A stretch of 60,953 bases of DNA from Nitriliruptoraceae bacterium (lineage in GTDB: Bacteria > Actinomycetota > Nitriliruptoria > Nitriliruptorales > Nitriliruptoraceae), in the NCBI GenBank assembly GCA_020832455.1, contig JAFIEQ010000005.1, forward strand, positions 1 through 60,953, in the 5' to 3' direction. The notes beneath the pieces are model-generated. The model was not told the origin of the DNA and did not search any database. It saw only the letters and a list, made by a program, of their open reading frames with translations. Position numbers and translations under genes: made by a program. Shown in pieces: positions 35,412 to 44,746 of the stretch; positions within the stretch are counted from its first letter, which is position 1, and each line of letters starts with the position of its first letter.

Positions 35412-37358
35412 ATGCACTCGGCAACCACACGAATGAGGATCGCCGTGCGCTCTCATCGCCAGGACCGCTTTGCCGCTTCTGTCCTGCCGGCACGCGCGAT
35501 CATCCGGGCCGCTGCGTGCGGCGCGCTCTTCATGACCGTGATGGCGCTGGCTGCGACGGCCGCTGAGGCTGCGCCGGCAGACCCGGTGCGCGAACGCGGT
35601 GTCGTGACACGTGTCGTCGATGGCGACACGGTCATGGTCCGGCCGGACGGGCGGTCGAGCGACATCTCGGTGCGCCTGTCGGCGATCCAAGCGTTCGAGC
35701 GCGGCGAGTGCGGCGACGACATCGCGACCCGCCGGCTCCGCGAGCTCGTGGAAGGGAAGCGCGTTGACCTGCGGGCACGCTCCGCCAGCGCCCGCTCCGA
35801 CGGAAGACCGGTGCGCTCGCTGCACCTCCCTCGCGCCGGTGGAGGCTCGATCGACGTCAACCGTCAGCTCCTCTCCGACGGCATGGGCCTGTGGTTCCCA
35901 CTCGCCGGCGAGATCACGTCCATGGACTCCTACGCGGTCGCAGCACACCACGCGCGGGTCCAGCGCAGGGGCATCTGGAACGACCAACTCTGTGGAGCAG
36001 GCCCACAGGCCGGTCATCCGATCGACATGTGGGTGAAGTCAGACGCAGACGGCAACGATCGCGACAACATCAACGACGAGTACGTCGTGGTCGTGAACCG
36101 GCACCAGAGCACGTCGCTCGACCTCAGCCGATGGGTTCTCCGCGACTCCTCGCACTTCACCTACCGGATCCCCAGCGGGACCCGCATCGATCCCGGCGCG
36201 CGGATGCGCTTCCGCGTCGGTCGAGGGACCGACAACGCCACGAATCGCTACATGGGGAGCGGCTCACCGATCTTCGACAACGCAGACCGAGCAACCGGTG
36301 TCGGCGATGGCGCCTACCTGCTCGATACACGCGGCAACGTGAGGAAGGCCTTCGTCTACCCCTGCGTGGTCGAATGTTCGAGCTCTCTCGCTGGATCGCT
36401 CCGGATCGATCACATCGAGTACGACCCGCCGGGAGTCGACACCGCGGACACGGAGTTCATCCGTCTGCGCAACGTCGGACAGAAGCGGATCCACCTCGAC
36501 GGCTACCAGCTGCGGAAGTGGCCGTACGGGCACGAGTTCCGCGCGAATACCTTCCTCGACCCTGGCGAGCGGCTCACCGTCACCGTCGGCAAGGGGTCAG
36601 CCACGCGAACCCAGCAGTACTGGGGGAAGTCCTCTCCGATCCTCCGGAACAGTGGCGACGTCGTCGAGATCCTCAGCTGGGACTACCGGCCCGTCCACTG
36701 CCGTGCTTGGGGTGACCGCCGGTGCCCGAACCGGTCCAGCGTCCCTGGGACTGGGACCTCCTCGATGCCGACCCACGGGTTCGCCGACGTCCCGAGCAAC
36801 GCCTACTACGACGGTGCTGTCCGGTGGCTGCGAGCACGCGGCATCACGGACGGCGTCGGAAGCACTGGCCTCTACCGCCCAGCGGACCACGTCACGCGAG
36901 GCCAGATGGCGGCCTTCCTCTGGCGCGCGATGGACCGCCCGGCGGTCAACGCATCCCACGGGTTCCCCGATGTGCTCCGCAGCGACTTCTACGACGGTGG
37001 CGTCCGCTGGCTGCGGTCGGCCGAGATCACCGACGGCGTCGGGAACACCGGCCTCTACCAGCCGAACGCGCGGGTGACCCGTGCACAGATGGCTGCGTTC
37101 CTCTGGAGGATGGTTGGTCGACCGACTGGCTATGCCGACCACGGGTTCCCCGACGTACCGGGCGGAGCGTACTACGACGAGGCGGTGAGATGGCTCAAGG
37201 CCGAAGGCATCACGGACGGTGTGGGCAACACCGGTCGGTACGAACCCAACGACCCCGTCACCCGTGCACAGATGGCTGCCTTCCTCCACCGACTCTCCGG
37301 GTCCCGGAGCGCCTGGAGAGATGCACCACAGGTCCCATCAACGGTCCGCTTCGGGTGA
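35412..37358 (+). CDS. Secreted thermonuclease-like/lamin-tail protein with SLH anchor
   Basis: This 648-residue exported protein combines three functions. After a long signal peptide (to about residue 55) comes a staphylococcal-nuclease-like domain (about 60-190): VTRVVDGDTVMVRPDG, VRLSAIQAFERGECGDD, RRGIWNDQLCG. Two lamin-tail-like beta domains follow (about 205-310 and 330-430), with VVVNRHQSTSLDLSRWVLRD and FIRLRNVGQKRIHLDGYQLR. Three SLH repeats (about 455-635) end the protein. The classic SNase arginine-glutamate set is not fully clear here, so activity is uncertain. It could degrade extracellular DNA at the wall. ATG at 35412 or 35433 both give a signal peptide. Confidence 0.85.
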   Translation: MHSATTRMRIAVRSHRQDRFAASVLPARAIIRAAACGALFMTVMALAATAAEAAPADPVRERGVVTRVVDGDTVMVRPDGRSSDISVRLSAIQAFERGECGDDIATRRLRELVEGKRVDLRARSASARSDGRPVRSLHLPRAGGGSIDVNRQLLSDGMGLWFPLAGEITSMDSYAVAAHHARVQRRGIWNDQLCGAGPQAGHPIDMWVKSDADGNDRDNINDEYVVVVNRHQSTSLDLSRWVLRDSSHFTYRIPSGTRIDPGARMRFRVGRGTDNATNRYMGSGSPIFDNADRATGVGDGAYLLDTRGNVRKAFVYPCVVECSSSLAGSLRIDHIEYDPPGVDTADTEFIRLRNVGQKRIHLDGYQLRKWPYGHEFRANTFLDPGERLTVTVGKGSATRTQQYWGKSSPILRNSGDVVEILSWDYRPVHCRAWGDRRCPNRSSVPGTGTSSMPTHGFADVPSNAYYDGAVRWLRARGITDGVGSTGLYRPADHVTRGQMAAFLWRAMDRPAVNASHGFPDVLRSDFYDGGVRWLRSAEITDGVGNTGLYQPNARVTRAQMAAFLWRMVGRPTGYADHGFPDVPGGAYYDEAVRWLKAEGITDGVGNTGRYEPNDPVTRAQMAAFLHRLSGSRSAWRDAPQVPSTVRFG

Positions 37359-37379
37359 CGCTCGTAGCATCCCGCGGCA

Positions 37380-37830
37380 GTCGTCGGCGGGAACGGCAAG
37401 CCGCGCTCGCAGCCCATCGTGCAGGGCCTCCCCATCACGTTGGCGAAGAGCAGCAGACGCACCAACCGGGTCTGCCGTTCCACAAGCGTGCCGATCACTG
37501 AGCGGCGATCCTTGCCGATGATCAGGTCGCCTTCCCAGTGCCCGGCTTCGGTGCAGCCATCGGGCGAGAACGGCCGCTGTTGGATCGACAGCATCGGCTG
37601 CTCGAATCGAGGCCGGCGCCGTTCGGCACGCTGCTGGGCACGTCGGTGGTCACGTCCGGTACGAAGCGGCGAACTCTGATCAGGTGCGAGACGCGAAGGG
37701 CCCATCCGAGGCGAGCCGGGCTGATGCACCACCTGGTAGGTGCTCTCGTGGCATAGCCACATCGCCGGGGTGAGTGCCACGTGGTGGTGTAGGAGCAGGC
37801 CCGTGACGGCGGTCACGACGTAGGCGGGCC
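37380..37830 (-). pseudogene. IS30-family transposase relic
   Basis: Read leftward, the frame contains MWLCHESTYQ, SPLRTGRDHRRAQQR, RRRPRFEQPMLSIQQRPF and GHWEGDLIIGKDRRSVIGTLVERQTRLV. These are the middle of IS30 transposases, including the first catalytic aspartate in GDLII. The head and the rest of the DDE core are missing or unrecognisable, and no inverted ends were found. It lies between two SLH-protein genes that are otherwise unrelated in orientation, so recombination between such elements may have shaped this region. Confidence 0.75.
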
Positions 37831-38123
37831 ACCGTGCGAATCTCCAAGCTCCTACACGAAGAGGTTCGACACGATGACCCACTACGAGTCTGCCATGGCT
37901 GAGATCGCGGGGCGCCTTCAAGGGCACCGACGCATCGTTGGCCACGTCTCCGTCCGAGATGCTGGCCACGAGCAGCACGATCCTCAGGTCGGTCTCACAG
38001 CACGGATACCCCCACGACGCTGCGCGTAGGCGGGTCGGATCGCAGCCAGGTCGTCAACGTGAACGGCCAGATCGGACAGGTCCCGACGGACCCTCGGCCA
38101 ACGTCTCGAAAAGAAGCAGATCG
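37831..38123. other. Gene-poor stretch beside the IS30 relic
   Basis: The only coding-like stretch is a 51-codon frame from 37874 (MTHYESAMAEIAGRLQGHRR...) with no family that I recognise. It may be a further scrap of mobile DNA. Nothing else was seen. Confidence 0.4.
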
Positions 38124-39899
38124 CTAGCCCAGATAGAAGGTTGCGTAGGGCGTCACGGAAGGTGCGCTCTTCCACGCGGTCGGCGTGGAAGACAGGCGGT
38201 ACAACATCGCCGCCATCTCCCCGCGAGTGATCGAACGGCTCGGCCGGTATTCGCCGGTATCGCCGAAACCGTTCGTCAGGCCGTGGGCCCGCATCCAGCG
38301 CACAGCCTCCGTGTAGTGCCGCTCGCCGACATCGGGGAAGCGGTGATCGGGATGGCCGGTCGGCTCACCGGCGTAACGCCAGAGGAACGTGGCCATCTCG
38401 CCTCGCGTCACCGATCGGTTCGGCTCGAACCTTCCCGTCGTCCCGTAGCCATCCGTGATGCCTGTCGCCTTCATCCAGCGAACGGCATCGGCGTAGTGAG
38501 CGTTGGATGGCACATCAGGGAAACCGTGGTTGGGATGGCCGGTCGGCTTGCCTGCGAGTCGCCAGATGAAGGAAGCCATCTGCCCACGAGTCACTGCTGC
38601 ACCGGGCGCGAACGTCCCTGTGTCGCCGAAGCCATCGGTGATTCCGTGGTGCGCCAGCCAAGAAACCGGAACGTCGAAATAGCGGTCGCTGCTGACGTCG
38701 GGGAACGAGTGGCGCGGGAACGGCGCCTGGACCTTGGCGGCGACATCCGAGCGCAACGAGTTGAACGTGGACGCGAAACGAGCGCCCGGGCACGCGGTCC
38801 AACCGGTGTCGCGGTGACCGACCACACCGCGCAGGTTCACGTTCGTCCCTCGAGGGAACCGCGCGTTCCCGCCACTCGACACACGGACGGTGCCCTGTGG
38901 GTCGAAGCCGTGGTGCCCCGCCTGCCATGCCAGTACATCGACCAGGGACTTCCTCGCAGCGGCGGTCGGGAGTACCGATTCGAAGTTGCCGATCAAGGCG
39001 ACACCGACGGATCCGGTGTTGAACCCACCGGCGTGTGCACCGATCACTCCACTGGTCAATCCACCGGCGCGACCCTCGAAGATCCGCCCGTAGCGATCGA
39101 TCACGATGTTGTAACCGATGTCGCTCCAGCCCAGGGTGGTGGTGTGGTACGAGTAGAACGACCGCATCAGAGCGAACGCCTGATCACGGGTGTAGCTGTT
39201 GGCGTTCGGACCGTGTGCCGTGTGGTGCACGACCGCGTAGTTGACCTGCCTCGCGTAGCTCGGGTTCCCGCGCCGCAGTTTCTCGTTCGCGCCCCACTGC
39301 TGACGAGAGATGATGTTCGAGGGCGCCGCGGCCTCGGCCGGGGCTTGTGTAAGTGACGGTCGGAACGAATCCCGAACCCGCTGGAACAGGCTGCGCGAGA
39401 CACCATCCGCATCGATGACCGAGGCCCGGAAGTCGCGCAGCGGCGCACCCGACACGCGGATCTGGACGTGGCTCGCCTCGCTGACGAACAGCGGCTCGGT
39501 GAACGCCCGGCCCTGACCCGGGTCGCTGCTCTGCGCACCCTCAGCGCTGGCCTCGTCGGGGCCGTCCTCGTCGTCCATGAACGGCAGCTCGTACCACTCC
39601 GACCAGCCCTCGGGGCTCTGCACCCTGGCCTCCAGCGTGGCCACCTCCGGACCAGCGAAGCCGATCATCGTGAAGGCGATGGGGGCCGCGACGACCTCGG
39701 AGGTCTGCCAACCGTCCACCTCCTCGGCGAGGGCGAACCGCTCGATCTCGTCCGTCACCGTCTCCGGCGGTGGCGCGTCGCCCTCCGCAAACGCGATCGA
39801 GGGCGCGAGCACCATCACGAGCGCGAGGACACAGGCCATCGCCACCGGCCGACGCAGTCGGCCAGTGGCGCGGGGGCTTGAGGTCGACACAGGTTCCAC
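38124..39899 (-). CDS. Secreted N-acetylmuramoyl-L-alanine amidase (PGRP/amidase_2) with SLH anchor
   Basis: About 591 residues. The signal peptide ends near SIAFAEG. Residues 40-190 are an unassigned region. About 195-385 is a PGRP/amidase_2 domain: ISRQQWGANEK, YAVVHHTAHGPN, WSDIGYNIVIDRYGRIFEGR, GAHAGGFNTGSVGVALIGNF and VGHRDTGWTACPG. The histidines in VVHHT and VGHRD and the cysteine in ACPG are the expected zinc site. Three SLH repeats close the protein (about 395-585). It should cut the lactyl-alanine bond of peptidoglycan from outside. GTG at 39899 was chosen with GAGGAA upstream; the GTG at 39890 is the alternative. Confidence 0.9.
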   Translation of the reverse strand: MEPVSTSSPRATGRLRRPVAMACVLALVMVLAPSIAFAEGDAPPPETVTDEIERFALAEEVDGWQTSEVVAAPIAFTMIGFAGPEVATLEARVQSPEGWSEWYELPFMDDEDGPDEASAEGAQSSDPGQGRAFTEPLFVSEASHVQIRVSGAPLRDFRASVIDADGVSRSLFQRVRDSFRPSLTQAPAEAAAPSNIISRQQWGANEKLRRGNPSYARQVNYAVVHHTAHGPNANSYTRDQAFALMRSFYSYHTTTLGWSDIGYNIVIDRYGRIFEGRAGGLTSGVIGAHAGGFNTGSVGVALIGNFESVLPTAAARKSLVDVLAWQAGHHGFDPQGTVRVSSGGNARFPRGTNVNLRGVVGHRDTGWTACPGARFASTFNSLRSDVAAKVQAPFPRHSFPDVSSDRYFDVPVSWLAHHGITDGFGDTGTFAPGAAVTRGQMASFIWRLAGKPTGHPNHGFPDVPSNAHYADAVRWMKATGITDGYGTTGRFEPNRSVTRGEMATFLWRYAGEPTGHPDHRFPDVGERHYTEAVRWMRAHGLTNGFGDTGEYRPSRSITRGEMAAMLYRLSSTPTAWKSAPSVTPYATFYLG

Positions 39900-40075
39900 C
39901 GGTTCCTCGTTCCTTCGCCGGCAGGGATCGGCATCGCCGACAGCGCCCCCGCCCTGCTTCACTCGTCGGTGCGCCGAATTTTGGGGCACTCGCCGGTACG
40001 CAACGGACGGTCGGCTGGGCGAGTTCCCTCCTCGTCCCTCTCGGCCGATCCTTCACAAGGCTTTAACGCTTCCTC

Positions 40076-41146
40076 ATGGACATCACCTACTTCGGTCCGC
40101 TCCCCCCGCACCCGGGCGGTATCGCGCAGCACGGCCACAACCTCGCCGAGGGCCTCAGCGGCCGCGGGAACCGGGTCCAGCGCCTGTCCTGGCGGACCCT
40201 GTACCCCCCGCGGCTGTACCCCGGACGGACAGCTGACCGCGGTCGTCCACCGCACGAGCGGAACTCTGAGCTTGCCGACTGGTGGGCCCCCTCGAGTTGG
40301 GTCCGCGCGGGCTGGCGCGCGGCCGCAGGGGACGCGCTGGTCGTGCCCTGGGTCACCGCATTCCATGCGCCTGCAGTCATCTCCGCGCTGGCGGCGGCAC
40401 AAGGAACGAGACGCATCCTGGTGGTCCACAACGCCCGCCCTCACGAGCGTCACCCGGGTGACACCGCAGCCCTCCGCACCGCACTCCATCTGGTCGACGG
40501 CGTGTTGTGTCACGCAGACGCGATCCGCGACGACGTGCGGGAGCTCGCACCGGGCATGCCATGCACGGTGGTCGCTCACCCACCGAACCTCCCCCTGACA
40601 CCGGGCAGGCCACCGCCCACCGAGCCGCTGCGGGTCCTGGTCTTCGGCTACGTCCGTGCCTACAAGGGAGTCGAGGACGCGCTCGTGGCCGTCCGCGCGG
40701 CTGCCGATCGCGGGGCGTCCATCGAACTGACGATCGCTGGCGAGTTCTGGGAGCCGATAGAGCGCTGGGAGGAGCTCCTGCGTCGACAGGGACTCACCGA
40801 GCAAGTCGTGTTGCGTCCCGGCTACGTCCCGGACGCCGAGGTCGCGGAGCTGTTCGCGTCCCACCACCTGCTGTTGGCGCCCTACCGGTCCGCGACCCAG
40901 TCGGGCACGATCCCGTTGGCCCGGGCCGCAGGCCGCCCGGTCGTCGCCACCGACGTGGGCGGTCTCGGCGAGGCGGTCGCCGACGGCCTCGACGGACGGC
41001 TCGTCCCGCCCCAGGACCCTGGCGCGATGGCCGACGCCATGCTCGAGGTCAGGGACGGCTTCGAGGCCTACCGCACCGCCTCACAGGATCGCCGGACCGA
41101 CTGGGGGCACGTCGCCGAGGCCGTCACGGCGCTCATGCGTCGATGA
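40076..41146 (+). CDS. Family 4 glycosyltransferase
   Basis: The 356-residue GT-B enzyme begins MDITYFGPLPPHPGGIAQH, the usual GT4 acceptor loop with a GG pair. The donor half has RVLVFGYVRAYKGVEDAL, YVPDAEVAELFASHHLLLAPYRSATQSGTIPLARAAGRPVV, here described by its SGT.P motif and later VATDVGGLGEAV. The usual EX7E is replaced by the QSGT..LA variety. Its end overlaps by 14 bases the end of the convergent pyruvyltransferase gene. Single gene, divergent from the amidase. Confidence 0.87.
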   Translation: MDITYFGPLPPHPGGIAQHGHNLAEGLSGRGNRVQRLSWRTLYPPRLYPGRTADRGRPPHERNSELADWWAPSSWVRAGWRAAAGDALVVPWVTAFHAPAVISALAAAQGTRRILVVHNARPHERHPGDTAALRTALHLVDGVLCHADAIRDDVRELAPGMPCTVVAHPPNLPLTPGRPPPTEPLRVLVFGYVRAYKGVEDALVAVRAAADRGASIELTIAGEFWEPIERWEELLRRQGLTEQVVLRPGYVPDAEVAELFASHHLLLAPYRSATQSGTIPLARAAGRPVVATDVGGLGEAVADGLDGRLVPPQDPGAMADAMLEVRDGFEAYRTASQDRRTDWGHVAEAVTALMRR

Positions 41147-42215
41147 GCGTACGCAGCAGCCGGAACGCCGAACGCTGCCGGGCAGCATCACGCTGTAGGC
41201 GTTCGCGTTGCTCCGGATCAAGGGATGTGTCCAGGGACGCGAGCAACGCGCCAACCTGCGCCCTGGCCGCGTCCACGCCCGCGACGTCGTGATCGAACCG
41301 GGCAACGGACCCGGGAGCCGCGCGCGCGAGCGCATCGATCTTCGGGGCGTAGCCGAAGGCGAGCGTCGGCCGTCCAGCGAGGACGGCGAGCACACAGGCG
41401 TGGTAGCGCGCGGCGATCACCGCCCGCGCGCCCCCGACGACCTCGGGCAGCTCACTCAGCCCGACCGGAGCGGTGGAGGTCGGCGCCTGCATCCTCGCAG
41501 CCACCCGCTCGTGCAGCTCTGTGTCACGCACGAGGTCCATCGCGACGAAACGAACGGCACACGACGTCCTGCGCGCCGCCTCGTCGAGGAACGCCGCCCA
41601 CTGCGTTATCGCCCTCGGGGGTGGCTCGGTCGCGACCCGACCGCGACGGGTCGGCCGCAGCCCGCCACCACCACTCGAGCCGACCAGGCTGACGACGAGG
41701 TCATCACGACGCGGAGTCCGTGGCGTCGGTAGCAGGAAAGCCAGGTCGGCAGCCACGCCCACCTCGCCCAGACCGAGCTGCTTCAGGACGCGGGCGGATG
41801 GTTCGTCCCGCACCCACAGCTCCTTGGAACCGCCCAGCGCGAGTCGGGCTGCCGAGCGTGAGCTCCGGTAGCGGAGGTGCTCTGCTCCCAGGCCCACACC
41901 GACGACCGGGAGCCGGGCGGCCCGCGCGAGTAACGGTCGGTGCCCCTGGTAGAGCGGTGACCACACGGAGCTTCGGTCCTGGATCAGACCTCCCCCGCCG
42001 AAGACCAAGCCGTCCAGGGCGGGGAGGTGACGCGCCAGCGCCAGGTGGTGGACCGCCTGGACCCCATGGAGGCGCTCCGTCGCTGCGGCATCCAAGCTGA
42101 GCACCAGCGCCTCGAGCCCGACGGCGTCCAGTTCGCGAAGCGTCGACCGCAGGAGCAACTCGTCGCCGAGGTTGCCCGCGCCGACCCAAGCTGCCACACC
42201 GACCGTGCCGCTCAC
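41133..42215 (-). CDS. csaB: CsaB-like polysaccharide pyruvyltransferase
   Basis: About 360 residues. The start VGVAAWVGAGNLGDELLLRS matches the PF04230 pyruvyltransferase opening, followed by GGGGLIQDRSS, WVRDEPSARVLKQLG and, near the end, IAARYHACVLAVLAGRPTLAFGYAPKI. These are the hallmarks of CsaB/WcaK proteins. CsaB attaches a pyruvate ketal to a ManNAc of secondary wall polymer, the ligand of SLH domains. The surrounding seven SLH-triplet proteins make that role likely. The GTG at 42215 overlaps the stop of the next gene (GTGA), so translation is coupled to a flippase-like protein. The gene name is by similarity only. Confidence 0.82.
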   Translation of the reverse strand: MSGTVGVAAWVGAGNLGDELLLRSTLRELDAVGLEALVLSLDAAATERLHGVQAVHHLALARHLPALDGLVFGGGGLIQDRSSVWSPLYQGHRPLLARAARLPVVGVGLGAEHLRYRSSRSAARLALGGSKELWVRDEPSARVLKQLGLGEVGVAADLAFLLPTPRTPRRDDLVVSLVGSSGGGGLRPTRRGRVATEPPPRAITQWAAFLDEAARRTSCAVRFVAMDLVRDTELHERVAARMQAPTSTAPVGLSELPEVVGGARAVIAARYHACVLAVLAGRPTLAFGYAPKIDALARAAPGSVARFDHDVAGVDAARAQVGALLASLDTSLDPEQRERLQRDAARQRSAFRLLRTLIDA

Positions 42216-43132
42216 GCCCTGGTCTCCGTACCTGCTGCACGTCGGCTGGCCAACCACAGCCCGACAGGGGCCACGACCACCAGCCCGAGGACGCGGTCGA
42301 CCAGGCTGGCGAGGAAGCCGAGCGCTGCCGGGAGCCCGACCGCCTCCGCAAGCAACGCGCTGAGCCCTTCCCGGACCCCGAGTCCGGCCGGCACGATGCC
42401 AACCGCGGTCGCGAGCACACCCGCGACCGCCAACACTAGGACCATCGGGAGGGTGCCGGGTTCCCCCAACGCCAGCAGGACGAGCCAGAGGCGGGCCGCG
42501 GAGACCAGCACGGAGACCGCTTCGATCGTCAGCACACCGACGACGCTGCGCAGGCGACGCCCGTCCGCCGACGCCCTCACGAGCATGAGCACACCAGCGC
42601 CGAGCAGGCTCGCAGCTGCGAGCAACGCACCGACGACGAGGCCAGCCGTCGCTCCTGCGGCGGCAGCGCCTCCCCCCGCGACCAGCGCAGCGACCCCGAC
42701 CCAGATCACGCCGATCCCGGCCGTGACCTGGCCTGCACGCCCGAGCCCCGTCCCGACGCGTTGCAGCGCATGGATGCGGACCAGCGGTCCTCCGGGGAGT
42801 GGAAGCAGGTTCGCTGCCGTCGCGAGGATCGTGGTGCGCAGCGCCCTGCGCCAGCCGAGCCGGGTGCCCGTGGCCCAGGCCGAGCACCAGAACTCCATGG
42901 CGTTCATCGCGACGGCTGCGGGAACGCCGATGACCGCGGCGATCACCAATGGTCCCCAACGAAGCTGGTCGGGGTCGATCCGTCCGCTCCGGATGGTGAG
43001 CCAGGCAGCGATGAGCATGCCGATGGAGGCGACGACGAGTGCCGCACGCTCCACCACCGGTGGGGGCCGGCGGATCGACGAGAACAGGCGGCCCGCCGCC
43101 ATCACCAACGCGGCGAAGAGTCGACGAACCAC
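42212..43132 (-). CDS. Flippase-like membrane protein (LPG-synthase TM/UPF0104 family)
   Basis: About 306 residues, nearly all hydrophobic, with eight or so helices. Motifs such as ILATAANLLPLPGGPLVRIHAL and AVGIVPAGLGVREGLSALLAE match the lysylphosphatidylglycerol-synthase transmembrane family, whose members flip lipids or glycolipids. It is first in a two-gene leftward unit with the pyruvyltransferase. A role in moving a lipid-linked precursor is a contextual inference. The start lies 80 bases from the divergent CAP/SLH gene. Confidence 0.8.
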   Translation of the reverse strand: MVRRLFAALVMAAGRLFSSIRRPPPVVERAALVVASIGMLIAAWLTIRSGRIDPDQLRWGPLVIAAVIGVPAAVAMNAMEFWCSAWATGTRLGWRRALRTTILATAANLLPLPGGPLVRIHALQRVGTGLGRAGQVTAGIGVIWVGVAALVAGGGAAAAGATAGLVVGALLAAASLLGAGVLMLVRASADGRRLRSVVGVLTIEAVSVLVSAARLWLVLLALGEPGTLPMVLVLAVAGVLATAVGIVPAGLGVREGLSALLAEAVGLPAALGFLASLVDRVLGLVVVAPVGLWLASRRAAGTETRA

Positions 43133-43212
43133 GTCCGGATACCGCTCACCAGGGTCAACTTCCGACCGGCGGCTGCCGATGCCACGGGTGCACCTTCCGA
43201 CCGGAGCCGACG

Positions 43213-44223
43213 ATGGGACGACCAGTGATCCTCGAGGCGCGACACCACAGGCTGCCGCTGATCCTCATGCTGCTCCTCAGCGTCCTGAGCTTAGTGCTGC
43301 TCCCGGCCACCCCCGCCGAAGCGCGCAACGACACCAACGCCGAGGTGCGGTTCCTCGATTCGGTGAACGCCGAGCGAGTCCAACGCGGCCTCCCGCGGCT
43401 CACGGTCGCCTCCGATCTGCGGACCTCTGCCCGTCGGCACTCGGTCGTCATGGCGGACCGGAGCCACCTCCACCACAACCCGAGGCTGGGGTCGGAGATC
43501 ACCGGCTACCGACTGGTCGCGGAGAACGTCGGCTTCGGTCCGTCCGTGGCGTCGATCCACCGAGCGTTGATGAACTCCCAAGGCCACCGCGAGAACATCC
43601 TGAACCCCCGCGTCACGGAGATCGGCATCGGTGTCGAGGTACGCAATTCGCGGACCTGGGTCACCCAGGTGTTCCGTCAGCCGCGATCGGCTCCAACGGT
43701 CCGGTTCAACGACATCGCCGGCACACCCACGCATCGAGGCGACATCCTGTCCCTCGCCTCCTCCGGGGTCACCATGGGCTGCGGGAGAGGCTCGTACTGC
43801 CCGGACCGTCCCATCACGCGTGCGGAGATGGCCACGTTCCTCGGCCGAGCCGACGGGCTCCTGCCCCGTAATCCGGGTCAGTTCAGCGACACCCCGTCCA
43901 GCAACGTGCACAGCCCGAACATCGAGGCGATCCGTCACGCTGGGCTCACCACCGGCTGCGGCGATACCCGCCGGTACTGCCCCGATCGGAACGTCACGCG
44001 CGCAGAGATGGCATCCTTCCTGGCACGCGCCCTCGACCTCGATGTCTCACGGTCGAGCACCGGGTTCAGCGATGTGCGCAACGGCACGACGCACGCAGGC
44101 GCGATCGAGGCCATCTCACGGGCTGGGCTGACCAACGGGTGCGGCTCCGGCCGGTACTGCCCTGACCGGAACGTCACGCGCGCAGAGATGGCATCCTTCC
44201 TGGTGCGCGCCTTCGACCTCTGA
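43213..44223 (+). CDS. Secreted CAP-domain protein with three SLH repeats
   Basis: A signal peptide (about 1-37, ending PAEA) precedes a CAP/SCP-like domain (about 40-160): FLDSVNAERVQRGLPRL, SVVMADRSHLHHN, LVAENVGFGPS and SQGHRENILNPRVTEIGIG, the bacterial YkwD-like type with its HRENIL motif. Three SLH repeats follow (about 175-335), of the cysteine-containing kind: MGCGRGSYCPDRPITRAEMATFL, TGCGDTRRYCPDRNVTRAE and NGCGSGRYCPDRNVTRAE, described here by pattern. ATG at 43213 has a GGAG site upstream. The CAP domain's function in bacteria is not well established. Confidence 0.88.
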   Translation: MGRPVILEARHHRLPLILMLLLSVLSLVLLPATPAEARNDTNAEVRFLDSVNAERVQRGLPRLTVASDLRTSARRHSVVMADRSHLHHNPRLGSEITGYRLVAENVGFGPSVASIHRALMNSQGHRENILNPRVTEIGIGVEVRNSRTWVTQVFRQPRSAPTVRFNDIAGTPTHRGDILSLASSGVTMGCGRGSYCPDRPITRAEMATFLGRADGLLPRNPGQFSDTPSSNVHSPNIEAIRHAGLTTGCGDTRRYCPDRNVTRAEMASFLARALDLDVSRSSTGFSDVRNGTTHAGAIEAISRAGLTNGCGSGRYCPDRNVTRAEMASFLVRAFDL

Positions 44224-44297
44224 CCGAGCTGTCGCTCGACTCGCAGCGCGACAACTGATCGGTCGGCACAACCTCGATCCGATCCTGGATCGCCGTG

Positions 44298-44690
44298 GCC
44301 AGAACGTCGGAACTTGGGAGCGGTAGCCGGCCGAGAGCACGAGGACTTCAGCGTGTTGGACGAGCAGGGCAGCGTGGGCGGAAGCGACGACTCCGCGGTC
44401 GAAGCCCTCGGTCGAGGTGCAGACGGACTCCTGGTCGGAGCTGACGATCATCGAGCGGGCTCGTAGCGTGGCGAGGCCAGGACGAACACCAGTGCTGGGT
44501 GTCAGGCCCCTGGGGGATGTAGCCACCTCGTCGACCATCATCAGAGGCATCCAACCGTGCCGTTCGGACCCTCGGTCGAGTGTGCGCAACCCGGCGGTGC
44601 GTCCTTGGACCTAGGCGTGGACGGTCGCGAACGCGACCGCGGAGGGCGCGTCGTGCGGCTTGGGCCGGGGCAGGACCCCTAGCCCAATGT
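44298..44690 (-). pseudogene. Decayed istB-like relic next to IS21 element
   Basis: Read leftward, the relic aligns with the intact IstB of this window. GLGV...AVAFATVHA corresponds to ALGVQAARRGHRVAFATAHQ, then an in-frame TAG (44611-44613) takes the place of the tryptophan codon. RTLDRGSERHGWMPLMMVDEV corresponds to the Walker B part, and RARSMIVSSD to RASMIVSSN. The Walker A half is missing. The intact IS21 element starts at 44688, right at the relic's edge, so it inserted into or beside an older copy. Confidence 0.78.
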
Positions 44691-44746
44691 CAACACCGGT
44701 CGAATCCTGGTCGGTTGTCGTCGGTTGAAATCTGAACAGCTGTTGG

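Noticed and set aside
35313-36017. N-terminal extension of the 33726-35312 membrane protein
   Set aside because: It lies opposite the nuclease domain and is charged and domain-free.
42216-42959. Upstream extension of the pyruvyltransferase frame
   Set aside because: It runs through the coding sequence of the flippase-like gene and is Arg-rich; the GTGA overlap gives a better start.
43741-44220. Direct repeats resembling a CRISPR-like pattern
   Set aside because: They are codon-level repeats of SLH units, unequal in length and protein-coding.
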